From Bacteroidales bacterium (GTDB lineage: Bacteria; Bacteroidota; Bacteroidia; Bacteroidales; UBA932), in assembly GCA_017458145.1 (NCBI GenBank), contig JAFTGA010000038.1:1-58413 (forward strand): a DNA stretch of 58,413 nucleotides. The letters run 5' to 3'. A program made the position numbers and the translations under genes. Positions 35,430 through 43,815 of this stretch are shown piece after piece. Within the stretch, counting starts at the first letter, position 1, and each line of letters begins with the position of its first letter. Under the pieces are notes generated by a model. That model was not told where the DNA came from. It was given only the letters and a program-made list of their open reading frames with translations, and ran no database searches.

Positions 35430-38012
35430 CTACTTTTTAAACAGGTTGACAAGCGTGGCGACCATCGTGGCGAGCGAAGCCGCGGAGGAACTCATCGACA
35501 TGATCTCGGCGGCAGACATGCCCTTGGTCTCCGGGCGCTGCGGGACAACGATCTCACAGCCCGGCTCGATGGTGGCCCCGGCGGAGCCGACGGTCCGGAC
35601 ATTGCCGTTCATATAGACGATATAGGTCTTGCTCCGCTGGGAGCGGAAGCCGTAGCCGCCGGCCTGGGAAATGTAGTAGCGGAGCGGCTTGCCCGGCACA
35701 TAGATGACCGTGTTCGGATACAGGACGTTGCCGCTGATGCGGACCGTGCTGATCTGCTCCGGCACATAGATGCGGTCACCTTCGCGCAGGATCGGATCAT
35801 ACTCGGACCCCGGCTTCTCGACGGCCTTGTCCAGTTCGATACCCACGGTGAAACTCTCCGAGAGCGTGAGGTTCTCCAGCTTGAGGGAATCCCGGCGGGA
35901 GCCGTTCCTGGCCATCTTCAACAGGGCCTGCTGCACGTTGCGCTCCTCCTCGCTCTGCTTGCGGGTCAGGATGCTGCCGCGCAGGAAGGCCTGCTTGGTC
36001 GTGCCGCCGGCACGCTTGATCAGGTCGGAGGCACGTTCGCCTTCCGTCAGGAGGACATATTCGCCCGGGAAGGCCACCTCGCCGTCGATCGACACGAAAC
36101 GCTGGGTCCGGAAGGCCGGGCTCTTGCGCACGGACACCACGTCATAAGGCTGCAGGATGAAACGCTCCCCGCCGTCGATCAGCAGGCCGTCCTTCAGGGG
36201 GAAGGAGAACGTCTCGCCGATGGAATCCCTCGGCATCAGGCTGGTCGCATCCGTCACGCGGCGCGACACATCCACCCGGGCCGTCGAAGCTCCGTCCAGC
36301 AGACCGCCGGCCAGCAGGATAAGATCCTCGACCGTGGTATTCGCAGTATAGGGGAACACGCCCGGCTCCTTGACGAAACCGTTGATGGTCAGGGAACCCG
36401 GATCAACAAGTTCCTTGTTGGAGGCGATGGTCAGAATATCGTTTTTCCGGAGAAGGACGTCCGGGGCATCACCGTTGAGAATGCCGGCGATATCGACGGA
36501 CATCGAAGCGAAGGTCAGGTCGGGCTGCTCACGCACCAGCACGGCACGACCCAGGAAGGCATCCTCCTTCGGACCGCCCGCAGCGCGGACCAGCTGGCGG
36601 ACCGTGGCGATGTCGCCGCCCAGTTCGAACAGTCCGGGACGGAAGACGGAACCGCGGATCTCCACTTTGTTGGAGAAGCGCTCCATCGTCTCGCCCACAT
36701 AGACTTCATCCCCGTCCTTCATCGCGAAGGAGCCGTAGGAGGCCTTCTTGACCGTATAGACCTGGCGCTCGGCGCCCATCTGGCGGATCACGCGGACATC
36801 GTCCTGGTAGGCCTTGCTGCCGAAGCCGCCGGCATACTGGATCAGGTCGGCGACCGTCTCGCCCTCGGCCAGTTCATAGAACATCTGGCGCTTGACGTTG
36901 CCTGCCGCCTGGACGAGGTTCACGTACGGCGGCACGATGACCACGTCGCCCTCCTTGAGGGTGATGTCGCTGTCGGAGCGTCCGTTGAACAGGTAGCCGT
37001 AGACATCCACGGTGGCGATCTGCTCCCCGCCGCGGACCACCTTGATGGCGCGCAGGGAACCGTTATCCGTCACGCCGCCGGCGTTGTACAGGGCATTGAA
37101 TACCGTGGAGAACGGCGACAGGCGGAAGGTGCCCGGCATCTCCACCTCCCCCATCACGTTCACCATGATGGTGCGGATATTGCGCAAGGTGATGCTTACG
37201 GTCGTGTTCGGCTTGCTGCCGCCGATGCTGGCATATTTGCTCACCAGGGCGCGGCGCAGCTTCTCACGGGCCTCCTTGATCGTGAGGCCGCCCAGCTGCA
37301 CCTGGCCGATCTGGCTGATGTTGATCGTGCCCTCCGGGGAAATGGTCTTGGAATAGCTGTCCTCGCTGTAGCCGTAAATCTCGATCTGGAGCTGGTCGCC
37401 GGGCCCGAGCTGGTAGCTCTCCGGAGTGGCCAGGTTTTCATTCGGCTCGAAAGTAAGTTCCTGTCCGTAGAAAATATCGTGGCCGAAAATCTGCAGGCTG
37501 TCGGGAATCTCTTCGTCTTTCGGCCTCATGGTGCGCATCAGTTCCTCGATGGAAGCCTGCTCCTTGGGTTTGTTCAATTCCTCACGCTGCGCCTCGAAAC
37601 TGCTTTGGTCGCGTTTCGGATCCACCTGGACATTGCGGCGGCTCTTCTTGCGGGGCTGCTGGAGGCTGCCGCTGCCCATCTGGTTGCCGTATTCATCTTC
37701 GAACTGGCCGTCCCGGCGGGTGTCGCCCCGGCGCAGGCCGGCCCCGGAATTGCGGCTGAAGCCCTCATCGTTCATCGACTCGGATCCGTTCTTGCCTTGG
37801 CTGCCGAGTCCTTCCGCCTGGACCTTGTCCTTGATGCGCTGTGCCTGCTCCATCGTCACGCCCCGTGCCAGGAGCTCCTTGGTGATCGCGTCCTGGCTCT
37901 TGCCGGAGGCCATGGCGGACTTCACATAGGAAATCACCTGATCATCGGTCATCTGTGCATAGCTGAGCCCGCAAGTGAGAAGCACGGCTAAAAACAATCC
38001 TATTTTCTTCAT
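35430..38012 (-). CDS. Wza-like polysaccharide export protein with multiple SLBB domains
   Basis: 860 residues. Outer-membrane/periplasmic export channel for surface polysaccharide. Signal peptide MKKIGLFLAVLLTCGLSYAQ, without a lipobox. Residues about 20-165 are a charged low-complexity region; the Poly_export domain begins near YQLGPGDQLQIEIYG. Successive SLBB beta-grasp domains follow, marked by openings such as VNVMGEVEMPGTF, VQAAGNVKRQ, VEIRGSVFRPGLF, LTINGFVKEPGVF, VSIDGEVAFPGEY and VRISGNVLYPNTV. First gene of the operon, with a good promoter upstream. Confidence 0.93.
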   Translation of the reverse strand: MKKIGLFLAVLLTCGLSYAQMTDDQVISYVKSAMASGKSQDAITKELLARGVTMEQAQRIKDKVQAEGLGSQGKNGSESMNDEGFSRNSGAGLRRGDTRRDGQFEDEYGNQMGSGSLQQPRKKSRRNVQVDPKRDQSSFEAQREELNKPKEQASIEELMRTMRPKDEEIPDSLQIFGHDIFYGQELTFEPNENLATPESYQLGPGDQLQIEIYGYSEDSYSKTISPEGTINISQIGQVQLGGLTIKEAREKLRRALVSKYASIGGSKPNTTVSITLRNIRTIMVNVMGEVEMPGTFRLSPFSTVFNALYNAGGVTDNGSLRAIKVVRGGEQIATVDVYGYLFNGRSDSDITLKEGDVVIVPPYVNLVQAAGNVKRQMFYELAEGETVADLIQYAGGFGSKAYQDDVRVIRQMGAERQVYTVKKASYGSFAMKDGDEVYVGETMERFSNKVEIRGSVFRPGLFELGGDIATVRQLVRAAGGPKEDAFLGRAVLVREQPDLTFASMSVDIAGILNGDAPDVLLRKNDILTIASNKELVDPGSLTINGFVKEPGVFPYTANTTVEDLILLAGGLLDGASTARVDVSRRVTDATSLMPRDSIGETFSFPLKDGLLIDGGERFILQPYDVVSVRKSPAFRTQRFVSIDGEVAFPGEYVLLTEGERASDLIKRAGGTTKQAFLRGSILTRKQSEEERNVQQALLKMARNGSRRDSLKLENLTLSESFTVGIELDKAVEKPGSEYDPILREGDRIYVPEQISTVRISGNVLYPNTVIYVPGKPLRYYISQAGGYGFRSQRSKTYIVYMNGNVRTVGSAGATIEPGCEIVVPQRPETKGMSAAEIMSMSSSAASLATMVATLVNLFKK

Positions 38013-38048
38013 ATTGCTCTGTGTGTCTGCAAATGGTCATTAAACATA

Positions 38049-38080
38049 CAAAGATAAAGCGTTTTCGTATGAAAACCAAA
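38049..38080 (-). promoter_or_regulatory. Promoter of the polysaccharide operon
   Basis: On the minus strand, -33 TTTG (38077-38080), a 20-bp spacer and -7 TATCTTTG (38049-38056), an exact Bacteroidota promoter, 36 bp before the wza-like ATG. Confidence 0.75.
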
Positions 38081-38144
38081 TCCGGCAAACCCTCGCCGGC
38101 GTTTTCAGACAAATGGCGAAAGATTAAAAAAAATTCGAAAGGTG

Positions 38145-38175
38145 CTTGCGGATTTCCAAATTATGCCTATCTTTG
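38145..38175 (+). promoter_or_regulatory. Promoter of tRNA-Asp
   Basis: -7 TATCTTTG at 38168-38175 with a CTTG (38145-38148) 19 bp upstream in place of TTTG; the tRNA begins 28 bp downstream. Confidence 0.6.
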
Positions 38176-38202
38176 CATCCGCATTCGGAAACGAAAGTAC
38201 CT

Positions 38203-38277
38203 GGTGTGGTAGTTCAGTTTGGTTAGAATGCCGGCCTGTCACGCCGGAGGTCGCGAGTTCGAGCCTCGTCCGCACCG
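38203..38277 (+). tRNA. tRNA-Asp(GUC)
   Basis: A full cloverleaf can be drawn: acceptor GGTGTGG/CCGCACC, D arm GTTC...GAAT, anticodon stem CCGGC/GCCGG with loop CTGTCAC (anticodon GTC), T arm GCGAG-TTCGAGC-CTCGT. Discriminator G; CCA is not encoded. A lone tRNA followed by a terminator. Confidence 0.95.
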
Positions 38278-38280
38278 CAA

Positions 38281-38323
38281 AGCCCGTAAATTTGTTGATT
38301 AGCAACGATTTACGGGCTTTTTT
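38281..38323 (+). terminator. Terminator of tRNA-Asp
   Basis: AGCCCGTAAAT pairs with ATTTACGGGCT, followed by a T-run. Confidence 0.9.
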
Positions 38324-38419
38324 CATGCACAAAGCCACGACATCCGGCCTATAACCTTGTCAAAAAGTGTAAAAAGGCGTCGATTACACTGATTCACGAC
38401 ATCCGGTCCATCTGCGGGG

Positions 38420-38563
38420 ATGTACACGCCTGCGGCACGATACTATGTAAAGGAATGCAGCAAGGACAAGCTGGTGCTCACCCGCGAAGAGGTGAATGTG
38501 GACGGGCCGAATCTGCTTGAGGGCGATGTGACCTTCCGGAGGATGGGAATTTATACGAAGTAA
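38420..38563 (+). pseudogene. Remnant: 47-codon C-terminal gene fragment
   Basis: Reads MYTPAARYYVKECSKDKLVL... and ends GDVTFRRMGIYTK before TAA at 38561. The composition looks protein-like and the frame is open from about 38391, but there is no promoter, ribosome site or signal sequence; it begins in the middle of what looks like a beta-rich domain. The stop abuts the end of the opposing ATPase gene. The 12-mer CACGACATCCGG occurs twice just upstream (near 38334 and 38392). I infer the 3' end of a gene otherwise deleted. The parent family is not recognised. Confidence 0.4.
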
Positions 38564-40108
38564 TCATTCAGCTATCTTCCAGGAATCAATGCAACGATTC
38601 TCCGTAGAGAAGCGGACGCCGATTTTGAAGATCTTGCGTTTGTCGTCAGCAAACCGGCGGGCATAGCCCTTTTCCTCAATCTGCTGAAGGGCTGCCTCGA
38701 CGGTGTCGTTTATCTTGATCTCAATGATGTAGATATACTCCCTGGTCTGGAGCAGGACGTCAATCCGGCCATTGGAGGTGGCCTTCTCCACCTCAACATA
38801 CTCTCCCATGAGTTCCAGGATGATGTACATCGCATACTGGAAATCCTTCTCCGAATCTCCTTGGATCTGATAGCTGGTTTTTGCGAAGAGTGCCTCCAAC
38901 TTTTGCATAAAGCCCTCGGCGTTTCCGCTTCGGATATCACGGGACATTCTGGAAATCAGGGCATCGGTAGATTCCGCCTGAACAGGAGCATAGAAATTCA
39001 GAAGGTAGTTCAAAAAACCGTCCTTGACTTCTTTGTTCGGGAAGCCGACCTTATAGAGTTTATACTCTTTGTCGTAATCCATGATGGTCAGATAGCCGGC
39101 CTGATATAGGAACGGGACTGGATTGGCAAAAGCCGAGTCCACGTTGGTGAGAAGCCTAGAACCCACTTCGTCTCCAGAAAGACGGGTGACGTCGTAAGAG
39201 GTTTCCTTCATCATCTTGACCAGGAAGGAAGGTGTGCCCGTCTCAAACCAGTATTCCTTGAATTCTCCTGAGTCAAATGTATTCAATACACTGAAAGGAT
39301 TGTAAATCCCCATGGAGTTCTGGCGGAAATGATAACCGTCATACATTTCTGCCAACTGGGTGTAGGTCTCTTTGACGCTCAGGTCATTGGCTTCGGCCAG
39401 TTCTTTGACACTTTCACCAAAGTATTTTTTAAGATCCTTCTCTGAAATGCCGCAGATGTCCGTATAGCGGGCATCCATGGAGATGTCCTTAAGGTTGTTG
39501 AGACCACTGAAAATGCTGAGTTTACCAATCTTGGTGACACCGGTAAGGAAGCCAAACTTGATGCAGGCATCCTTGGCTTTTATTACGCCATAGAAACCTT
39601 GAAGAAGGCTGCGGAAAGATTCATTCAACTTCTCGTCACCCAATGAGTCCACAATAGGCTTGTCGTATTCATCAATGAGAATGACAACGCCTAAACCAGT
39701 CTTTGCGTAGGCAGCATCGATGACATCCTTGAAACGTGCTTCCGGAGACTCAAACTGGGGCTTGACTCCATAGAGGCCTTCCAACTTTACCAGGTGCTGA
39801 AATAAGGTCTCTGTGAGGTCTGAAATGCTTTTATACTGTTTCCCGCTCAGGTCGAACCGCAGTACCGGATACTGGATCCAATCTCTTTCCAGGTCTGCGA
39901 TAGCCAGGCCGTCAAACAATTCTTTCTTGCCGCTGAAATAGGCTTCCATCGTGGAAACCAGCAGGCTCTTGCCGAAACGGCGAGGACGGCTGAGGAAGTA
40001 ATAGCCTCCCTTCTGGGCCATCTTGTAAACAATGTCCGTCTTGTCCACATAGACGAAACCGTCTTTACGGATTTTCTCGAAGTCTTGTATGCCAATCGGA
40101 TAAAGCAT
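38564..40108 (-). CDS. AAA-ATPase-like protein with C-terminal PD-(D/E)XK nuclease domain
   Basis: 514 residues. Start MLYPIGIQDFEKIRKDGFVYVDKT is the family hallmark. Walker A-like RPRRFGKSLL (41-50) and Walker B VVILIDEYDKPI (Asp146-Glu147) form the P-loop domain; near the C-terminus, NGRIDVLLQT...YIIEIKI supplies Asp450 and the Glu463-x-Lys465 pair of a PD-(D/E)XK nuclease fold (DUF1703/PDDEXK_9 type). The family is expanded in Bacteroidales and its role is unproven; defence or mobile-element control are guesses. Codon use is visibly more AT-rich than neighbouring genes, and it lies beside tRNA-Asp, both hints of lateral acquisition. Confidence 0.88.
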   Translation of the reverse strand: MLYPIGIQDFEKIRKDGFVYVDKTDIVYKMAQKGGYYFLSRPRRFGKSLLVSTMEAYFSGKKELFDGLAIADLERDWIQYPVLRFDLSGKQYKSISDLTETLFQHLVKLEGLYGVKPQFESPEARFKDVIDAAYAKTGLGVVILIDEYDKPIVDSLGDEKLNESFRSLLQGFYGVIKAKDACIKFGFLTGVTKIGKLSIFSGLNNLKDISMDARYTDICGISEKDLKKYFGESVKELAEANDLSVKETYTQLAEMYDGYHFRQNSMGIYNPFSVLNTFDSGEFKEYWFETGTPSFLVKMMKETSYDVTRLSGDEVGSRLLTNVDSAFANPVPFLYQAGYLTIMDYDKEYKLYKVGFPNKEVKDGFLNYLLNFYAPVQAESTDALISRMSRDIRSGNAEGFMQKLEALFAKTSYQIQGDSEKDFQYAMYIILELMGEYVEVEKATSNGRIDVLLQTREYIYIIEIKINDTVEAALQQIEEKGYARRFADDKRKIFKIGVRFSTENRCIDSWKIAE

Positions 40109-40134
40109 TTTGCGTGCAGGTTTTTGGCCAAGGA

Positions 40135-40142
40135 CAAAGTTA
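40135..40142 (-). promoter_or_regulatory. -7 box TAACTTTG for the AAA-ATPase gene
   Basis: An exact TAnnTTTG match on the minus strand, 26 bp before the ATG at 40108; no clear -33 element. Confidence 0.5.
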
Positions 40143-40251
40143 AGGCTTTATTCTGAATTCACTGTCATAATGTTGTTTTTTGTTATGGCGCTTTTCATAG
40201 TAGCCGCGGGTGATTTTGCAGAAGAGGAGGCGCATGTCGGCAAGAATTAAC

Positions 40252-40259
40252 TAACTTTG
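40252..40259 (+). promoter_or_regulatory. -7 box TAACTTTG upstream of a structured region
   Basis: An exact TAnnTTTG match on the plus strand. Transcription from here would cover the hairpin cluster at 40300-40420 and could continue into the M49-like gene at 40511. Confidence 0.45.
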
Positions 40260-40299
40260 TCTTTGATAATCACGGACTGTCGTCCCGCAAAAGAGGGCC

Positions 40300-40420
40300 C
40301 TGTCTTTATCACCGCCGGGCATACGCTCTACGCCCGGCCCTGAAGGGTTTCTCTTCCTTTGGAGAAAAGGGCATCATTGCTCTTTGGCGAATGCCTTCGC
40401 ATATTCAAACACAAAGACAG
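40300..40420 (+). ncRNA. Candidate structured RNA or leader
   Basis: A closing stem CTGTCTTT (40300-40307)/AAAGACAG (40413-40420) encloses three hairpins: GCCGGGC/GCCCGGC (40314-40338), TTTCTC/GAGAAA (40348-40367) and GCGAA-tgcc-TTCGC (40387-40400). A -7 box lies about 40 bp upstream. There is no credible ORF. It could be a small RNA or the 5' leader of the gene at 40511; I do not recognise a known riboswitch class. The pairings were drawn by eye. Confidence 0.35.
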
Positions 40421-40510
40421 CAGATAAATGAAAATAATTCGGGCTTTCTTTCGAAATGTGCGGAAAATTACCGAATTTTGCGCCGCAAATTGAAAAGTAA
40501 ATAATATCAT

Positions 40511-42106
40511 ATGAAAAAGTCGATTCTTTCCTTCTTCTGCCTTGCTGCGATGGCCGCCTGTACCTCCAGCCCGGAGGATGTCACGAACAAACTGGACGCC
40601 TATGCCACCGTGGAGATCGGGGCCGATTCCTTCTCCGGCATTTCGGACAACGGCAGGCAGGTGCTCAACTATTTCAAGCAGATCTGCGGCGAGGTGGACA
40701 ATATCTACTGGGACCAGAGTTTCGGCGACAAGAAGCTGATGACCAAGCTCCCGACTGACGCCCAGCGCGTATTCGCCCTGGTGAACTACGGTCCGTGGGA
40801 CCGCCTGGACGGCCAGAGCTTCGTGGAGGGTTACGGCGAGCGCCCGCTCGGCGCCAACTTCTACCCGGCCGACATGACGGACGCGGAGTTCGAAGCGCTG
40901 GACAACCCGGACAAGAACAGCCCCTACACCCTGATCCGCCGGGATGCTGACGGAAAACTTCAGGTGATCTGGTACCACGACGCCTACAAGGAGACGCTCG
41001 GCCGCCTGTCCAACAGTCTGCACGCCGCTGCGGACTATACCATCAAGCCCAGCGTGCGCAATTACCTGCTCAAGAAGATCGATGCGATGAACACCGACAG
41101 TTACTACGAGAGCGACCTCGCCTGGATTGAGATGAACGACAGCAAGATGGATCTCGTGATCGGCCCGAACATGACCAAGGATGACCGCCGCTATGGCATC
41201 AAGGCATCCTACGAAGCCTACGTGCTGCTCAAGGACCTGGAGCTCACCCAGACGCTCAACGAATTCACCGAAATGCTTCCCGAGCTGCAGCAGGCCCTTC
41301 CCGTGCGGGATGAATACAAGGCTTTCGTCCCCGGCACCGCCTCCACCATCTTCGCCTACAAGGCCCTGAGCTATGCCGGTGCGGCCAACGCCGGTATCAA
41401 GAAAATCGCCCTCAACCTCCCCTATAATCCGCAGGTCCAGGCTGAGGCGGGCACCCGCACCGCCCTGATGAGCAATGTGAGCAAGGCCAAGTTCCAGAAA
41501 AACGTCCGGCCGGCCGGACGGCTGCTCCTCGAGCGCGAGCAGCAGAACTGCCTTGACGAAGATGCCTTCCTGTGGAACATCGCCTTCCGCGAAGTGGCCC
41601 ACGGCCTCGGCGTCAAGGAGACCGTAAACGGCAAGGGCAGCATCACGGAAGCCCTGGGCAACGAAGCCCTCACCCTCGAGGAGATCAAGGGCGACGTGGT
41701 CGGTGTCTACCTGAACCTCTATCTGATCAAGAAAGGCCTCATCAACCAGCTGGTCACCCGTGAGGACGCCATCGCCACCTTCATCACCGCCCTGATCCGT
41801 TCCTCGCGTTTCGGCAATGCCGAGGCACTGGGCCGGGCCAATATCATCTGTTACAACTATCTTAAGGAGCAGGGCGCTTTCGCTCACAACAGCGACGGTC
41901 TCTACCACATCGACTTCGACAAGGCCGAGACCGGCATCTCCGCCCTTGCGGAGAAAGTGCTCACCCTCCAGGCCACGGGAGACCGTGCCGGTGCAGACGC
42001 CTTTGTGGTGCAGTACAGTTCCGTTCCCGAATCCCTGAGCCAGGACTTCGCGGCCATGAGCCGCGCCGGCATCCCGACAGACATCCGTTTCCAGTTTGTT
42101 TGGTAG
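40511..42106 (+). CDS. M49-like (dipeptidyl-peptidase III family) lipoprotein with altered zinc motif
   Basis: 531 residues. The lipoprotein signal ends AAMAAC (Cys17). The body matches the bacterial M49 peptidase-like family: LVNYGPWDRLDGQSFVEGYG, LGANFYPADM, WIEMNDSKMDLVIGP, and the metal region FREVAHGLGVKETVNGKGS followed by LEEIKGDVVGVYLN. In active relatives the first motif is HEVAHGLG or similar; here the first zinc-binding His is Arg360 (codon CGC at 41588-41590), while Glu361, His364 and the downstream Glu390/Glu391 remain. Zinc binding may be lost, so this could be a pseudoenzyme. The start lies after a possible leader RNA; the transporter gene follows 10 bp downstream. Confidence 0.8.
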   Translation: MKKSILSFFCLAAMAACTSSPEDVTNKLDAYATVEIGADSFSGISDNGRQVLNYFKQICGEVDNIYWDQSFGDKKLMTKLPTDAQRVFALVNYGPWDRLDGQSFVEGYGERPLGANFYPADMTDAEFEALDNPDKNSPYTLIRRDADGKLQVIWYHDAYKETLGRLSNSLHAAADYTIKPSVRNYLLKKIDAMNTDSYYESDLAWIEMNDSKMDLVIGPNMTKDDRRYGIKASYEAYVLLKDLELTQTLNEFTEMLPELQQALPVRDEYKAFVPGTASTIFAYKALSYAGAANAGIKKIALNLPYNPQVQAEAGTRTALMSNVSKAKFQKNVRPAGRLLLEREQQNCLDEDAFLWNIAFREVAHGLGVKETVNGKGSITEALGNEALTLEEIKGDVVGVYLNLYLIKKGLINQLVTREDAIATFITALIRSSRFGNAEALGRANIICYNYLKEQGAFAHNSDGLYHIDFDKAETGISALAEKVLTLQATGDRAGADAFVVQYSSVPESLSQDFAAMSRAGIPTDIRFQFVW

Positions 42107-42116
42107 CCTCCCGCTT

Positions 42117-43805
42117 ATGAAAGACTTGTTCCTCGGTACGGGCATCGCCCATACGGTCCTGCTGTTTGCCATCGTGATCGCCACCGGCCTGTGGCTCGGC
42201 AAATACAAGGTCAAAGGCGTCTCCATCGGCACCACCTGGATCCTCTTCCTGGGCATCCTGCTCAGCCATTTCGGGTTCCGCGGCGACCCGACGGTACTCT
42301 CCTTCATGAAAGATTTCGGCCTGATCCTGTTTGTCTTTTCGATCGGCCTTCAGGTCGGTCCCGGTTTCTTCCAGTCCTTCAAGAAAGGCGGCGTGACGAT
42401 GAACCTGCTGGCCGCAGGGCTGATCCTGCTGGCCGTGCTCGTCACGCTTTCCATCCACTGGATCACAGGCGAGAGCCTGGAGACGATGGTCGGCGTGATG
42501 TCCGGCGCCGTGACCAACACGCCGGGCCTCGGTGCCGCCCAGCAGACGATTTCCGATGCGATGATCGCCGCCGGGCAGACCAAGCAGGAGGCCACGGCCG
42601 CAGCATCCTCGCTTGCTTCCGCCTACGCCGTCGCCTATCCGATCGGTGTGCTCGGCGTGCTCTTCCTCGTCATCCTGCTCAAGGGCATCTTCAAGATAGA
42701 CCTCGAACACGAGAAGCAGGAGCTGGAGCAGGAGGACAAAGGCACCCGGGAAAATGCCCGCCGGATGCACTGCGAAGTGGAGAACCCTGCCGTATTCGGC
42801 AGGCGGCTGGGCGAAATCCTTTCCGATATGGGCGGCAAGTTCGTCGTTTCGCGTATCATGCGTGACGGCGAGATTTTCCTGCCCGGCCCGGACACCGTCT
42901 TCCAGCAGGGAGACAAAGTGCTCATCGTGACCTCGCAGAACCATGTGGACACCGTCCGCATCATCTTCGGCGAGGAGATTCCGATGCACATCAGTGACTG
43001 GGAGGAGAAAGACATGAACCTGGTCACGCGGCGCCTGAGCATCACCAAGTCTTCGATGACCGGCAAGCGCCTGCGCGACCTGCACATCCGCACCCAGTAC
43101 GGGGTGTCCGTCACCCGTGTGCTGCGTGCCGGCGTAGAACTGGTGGCCCGCCCGAACCTCTTCCTCCAGATGGGCGACACCATCACCGTCGTCGGCCCGG
43201 AAGAAGGCATCGCCGGTGTGGCGGAGCTGGTGGGCAACAAGCCCGAGACCCTCTCCCACCCGAACCTGGTCCCCATCTTCTTCGGCATCGCCCTGGGCGT
43301 GGTCTTCGGCTCCATCCCGATCACCTTCCCGGGCATTCCGCAGCCGGTCAAGCTCGGTCTCGCCGGAGGTCCGCTGATCATCTCCATCCTGCTCGGCCAC
43401 TTCGGTCCGAAATGGAAAATCACCACCTATACCACCCTGAGCGCCAACATGATGATCCGCGAGATCGGCATCAGTTTCTTCCTTGCCGCAGTCGGTCTGG
43501 GTGCCGGAGAGAATTTTGTCAGCGCCGTGGTCAACGGCGGATACTGGTGGATCCTCTACGGTGCGCTGATCACCCTCATTCCGGTCTTCCTGACCGGGCT
43601 GGTGGCGCGGCTCGTGTTCAAGTTCAACTTCTACCAGATCTGCGGCCTGCTGTCCGGCGGCACCACCGACCCGGCCGTCCTCGCCTTTGCGCAGGGGGCC
43701 TACGGCACCGACTACACCTCGGTCAACTATGCCACGGTCTATCCGCTGTCGATGTTCCTCCGCGTGCTGGCCGCCCAGTTGCTGGTCCTGTTCGCCATTG
43801 CATAA
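42117..43805 (+). CDS. Aspartate:alanine exchanger-family transporter with two TrkA-C domains
   Basis: 562 residues. Two sets of hydrophobic helices flank a cytoplasmic region with two RCK/TrkA-C domains (about 207-290, ending in GDKVLIVTSQNHV, and about 295-375, ending in GDTITVVGPEEGI). The duplicated AAE/YidE motifs are FGLILFVFSIGLQVGPGFF plus SGAVTNTPGLGAA in the first half, and REIGISFFLAAVGLGAGENF plus SGGTTDPAVLAFA in the second. Probably an inner-membrane carrier for small carboxylates or amino acids; the substrate is unknown. The ATG at 42117 is preferred; the earlier in-frame codon overlaps the preceding gene. Confidence 0.9.
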   Translation: MKDLFLGTGIAHTVLLFAIVIATGLWLGKYKVKGVSIGTTWILFLGILLSHFGFRGDPTVLSFMKDFGLILFVFSIGLQVGPGFFQSFKKGGVTMNLLAAGLILLAVLVTLSIHWITGESLETMVGVMSGAVTNTPGLGAAQQTISDAMIAAGQTKQEATAAASSLASAYAVAYPIGVLGVLFLVILLKGIFKIDLEHEKQELEQEDKGTRENARRMHCEVENPAVFGRRLGEILSDMGGKFVVSRIMRDGEIFLPGPDTVFQQGDKVLIVTSQNHVDTVRIIFGEEIPMHISDWEEKDMNLVTRRLSITKSSMTGKRLRDLHIRTQYGVSVTRVLRAGVELVARPNLFLQMGDTITVVGPEEGIAGVAELVGNKPETLSHPNLVPIFFGIALGVVFGSIPITFPGIPQPVKLGLAGGPLIISILLGHFGPKWKITTYTTLSANMMIREIGISFFLAAVGLGAGENFVSAVVNGGYWWILYGALITLIPVFLTGLVARLVFKFNFYQICGLLSGGTTDPAVLAFAQGAYGTDYTSVNYATVYPLSMFLRVLAAQLLVLFAIA

Positions 43806-43815
43806 TTTACCCGGT

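Noticed and set aside
31537-35616. 1359-codon open frame opposite uvrA and the wzz-like gene
   Set aside because: An antisense shadow running across gene boundaries of clearly real genes.
38203-38380. tRNA-Asp as an integration (att) site of a large element
   Set aside because: No integrase, no repeat of the tRNA 3' end and no far boundary is visible within the window.
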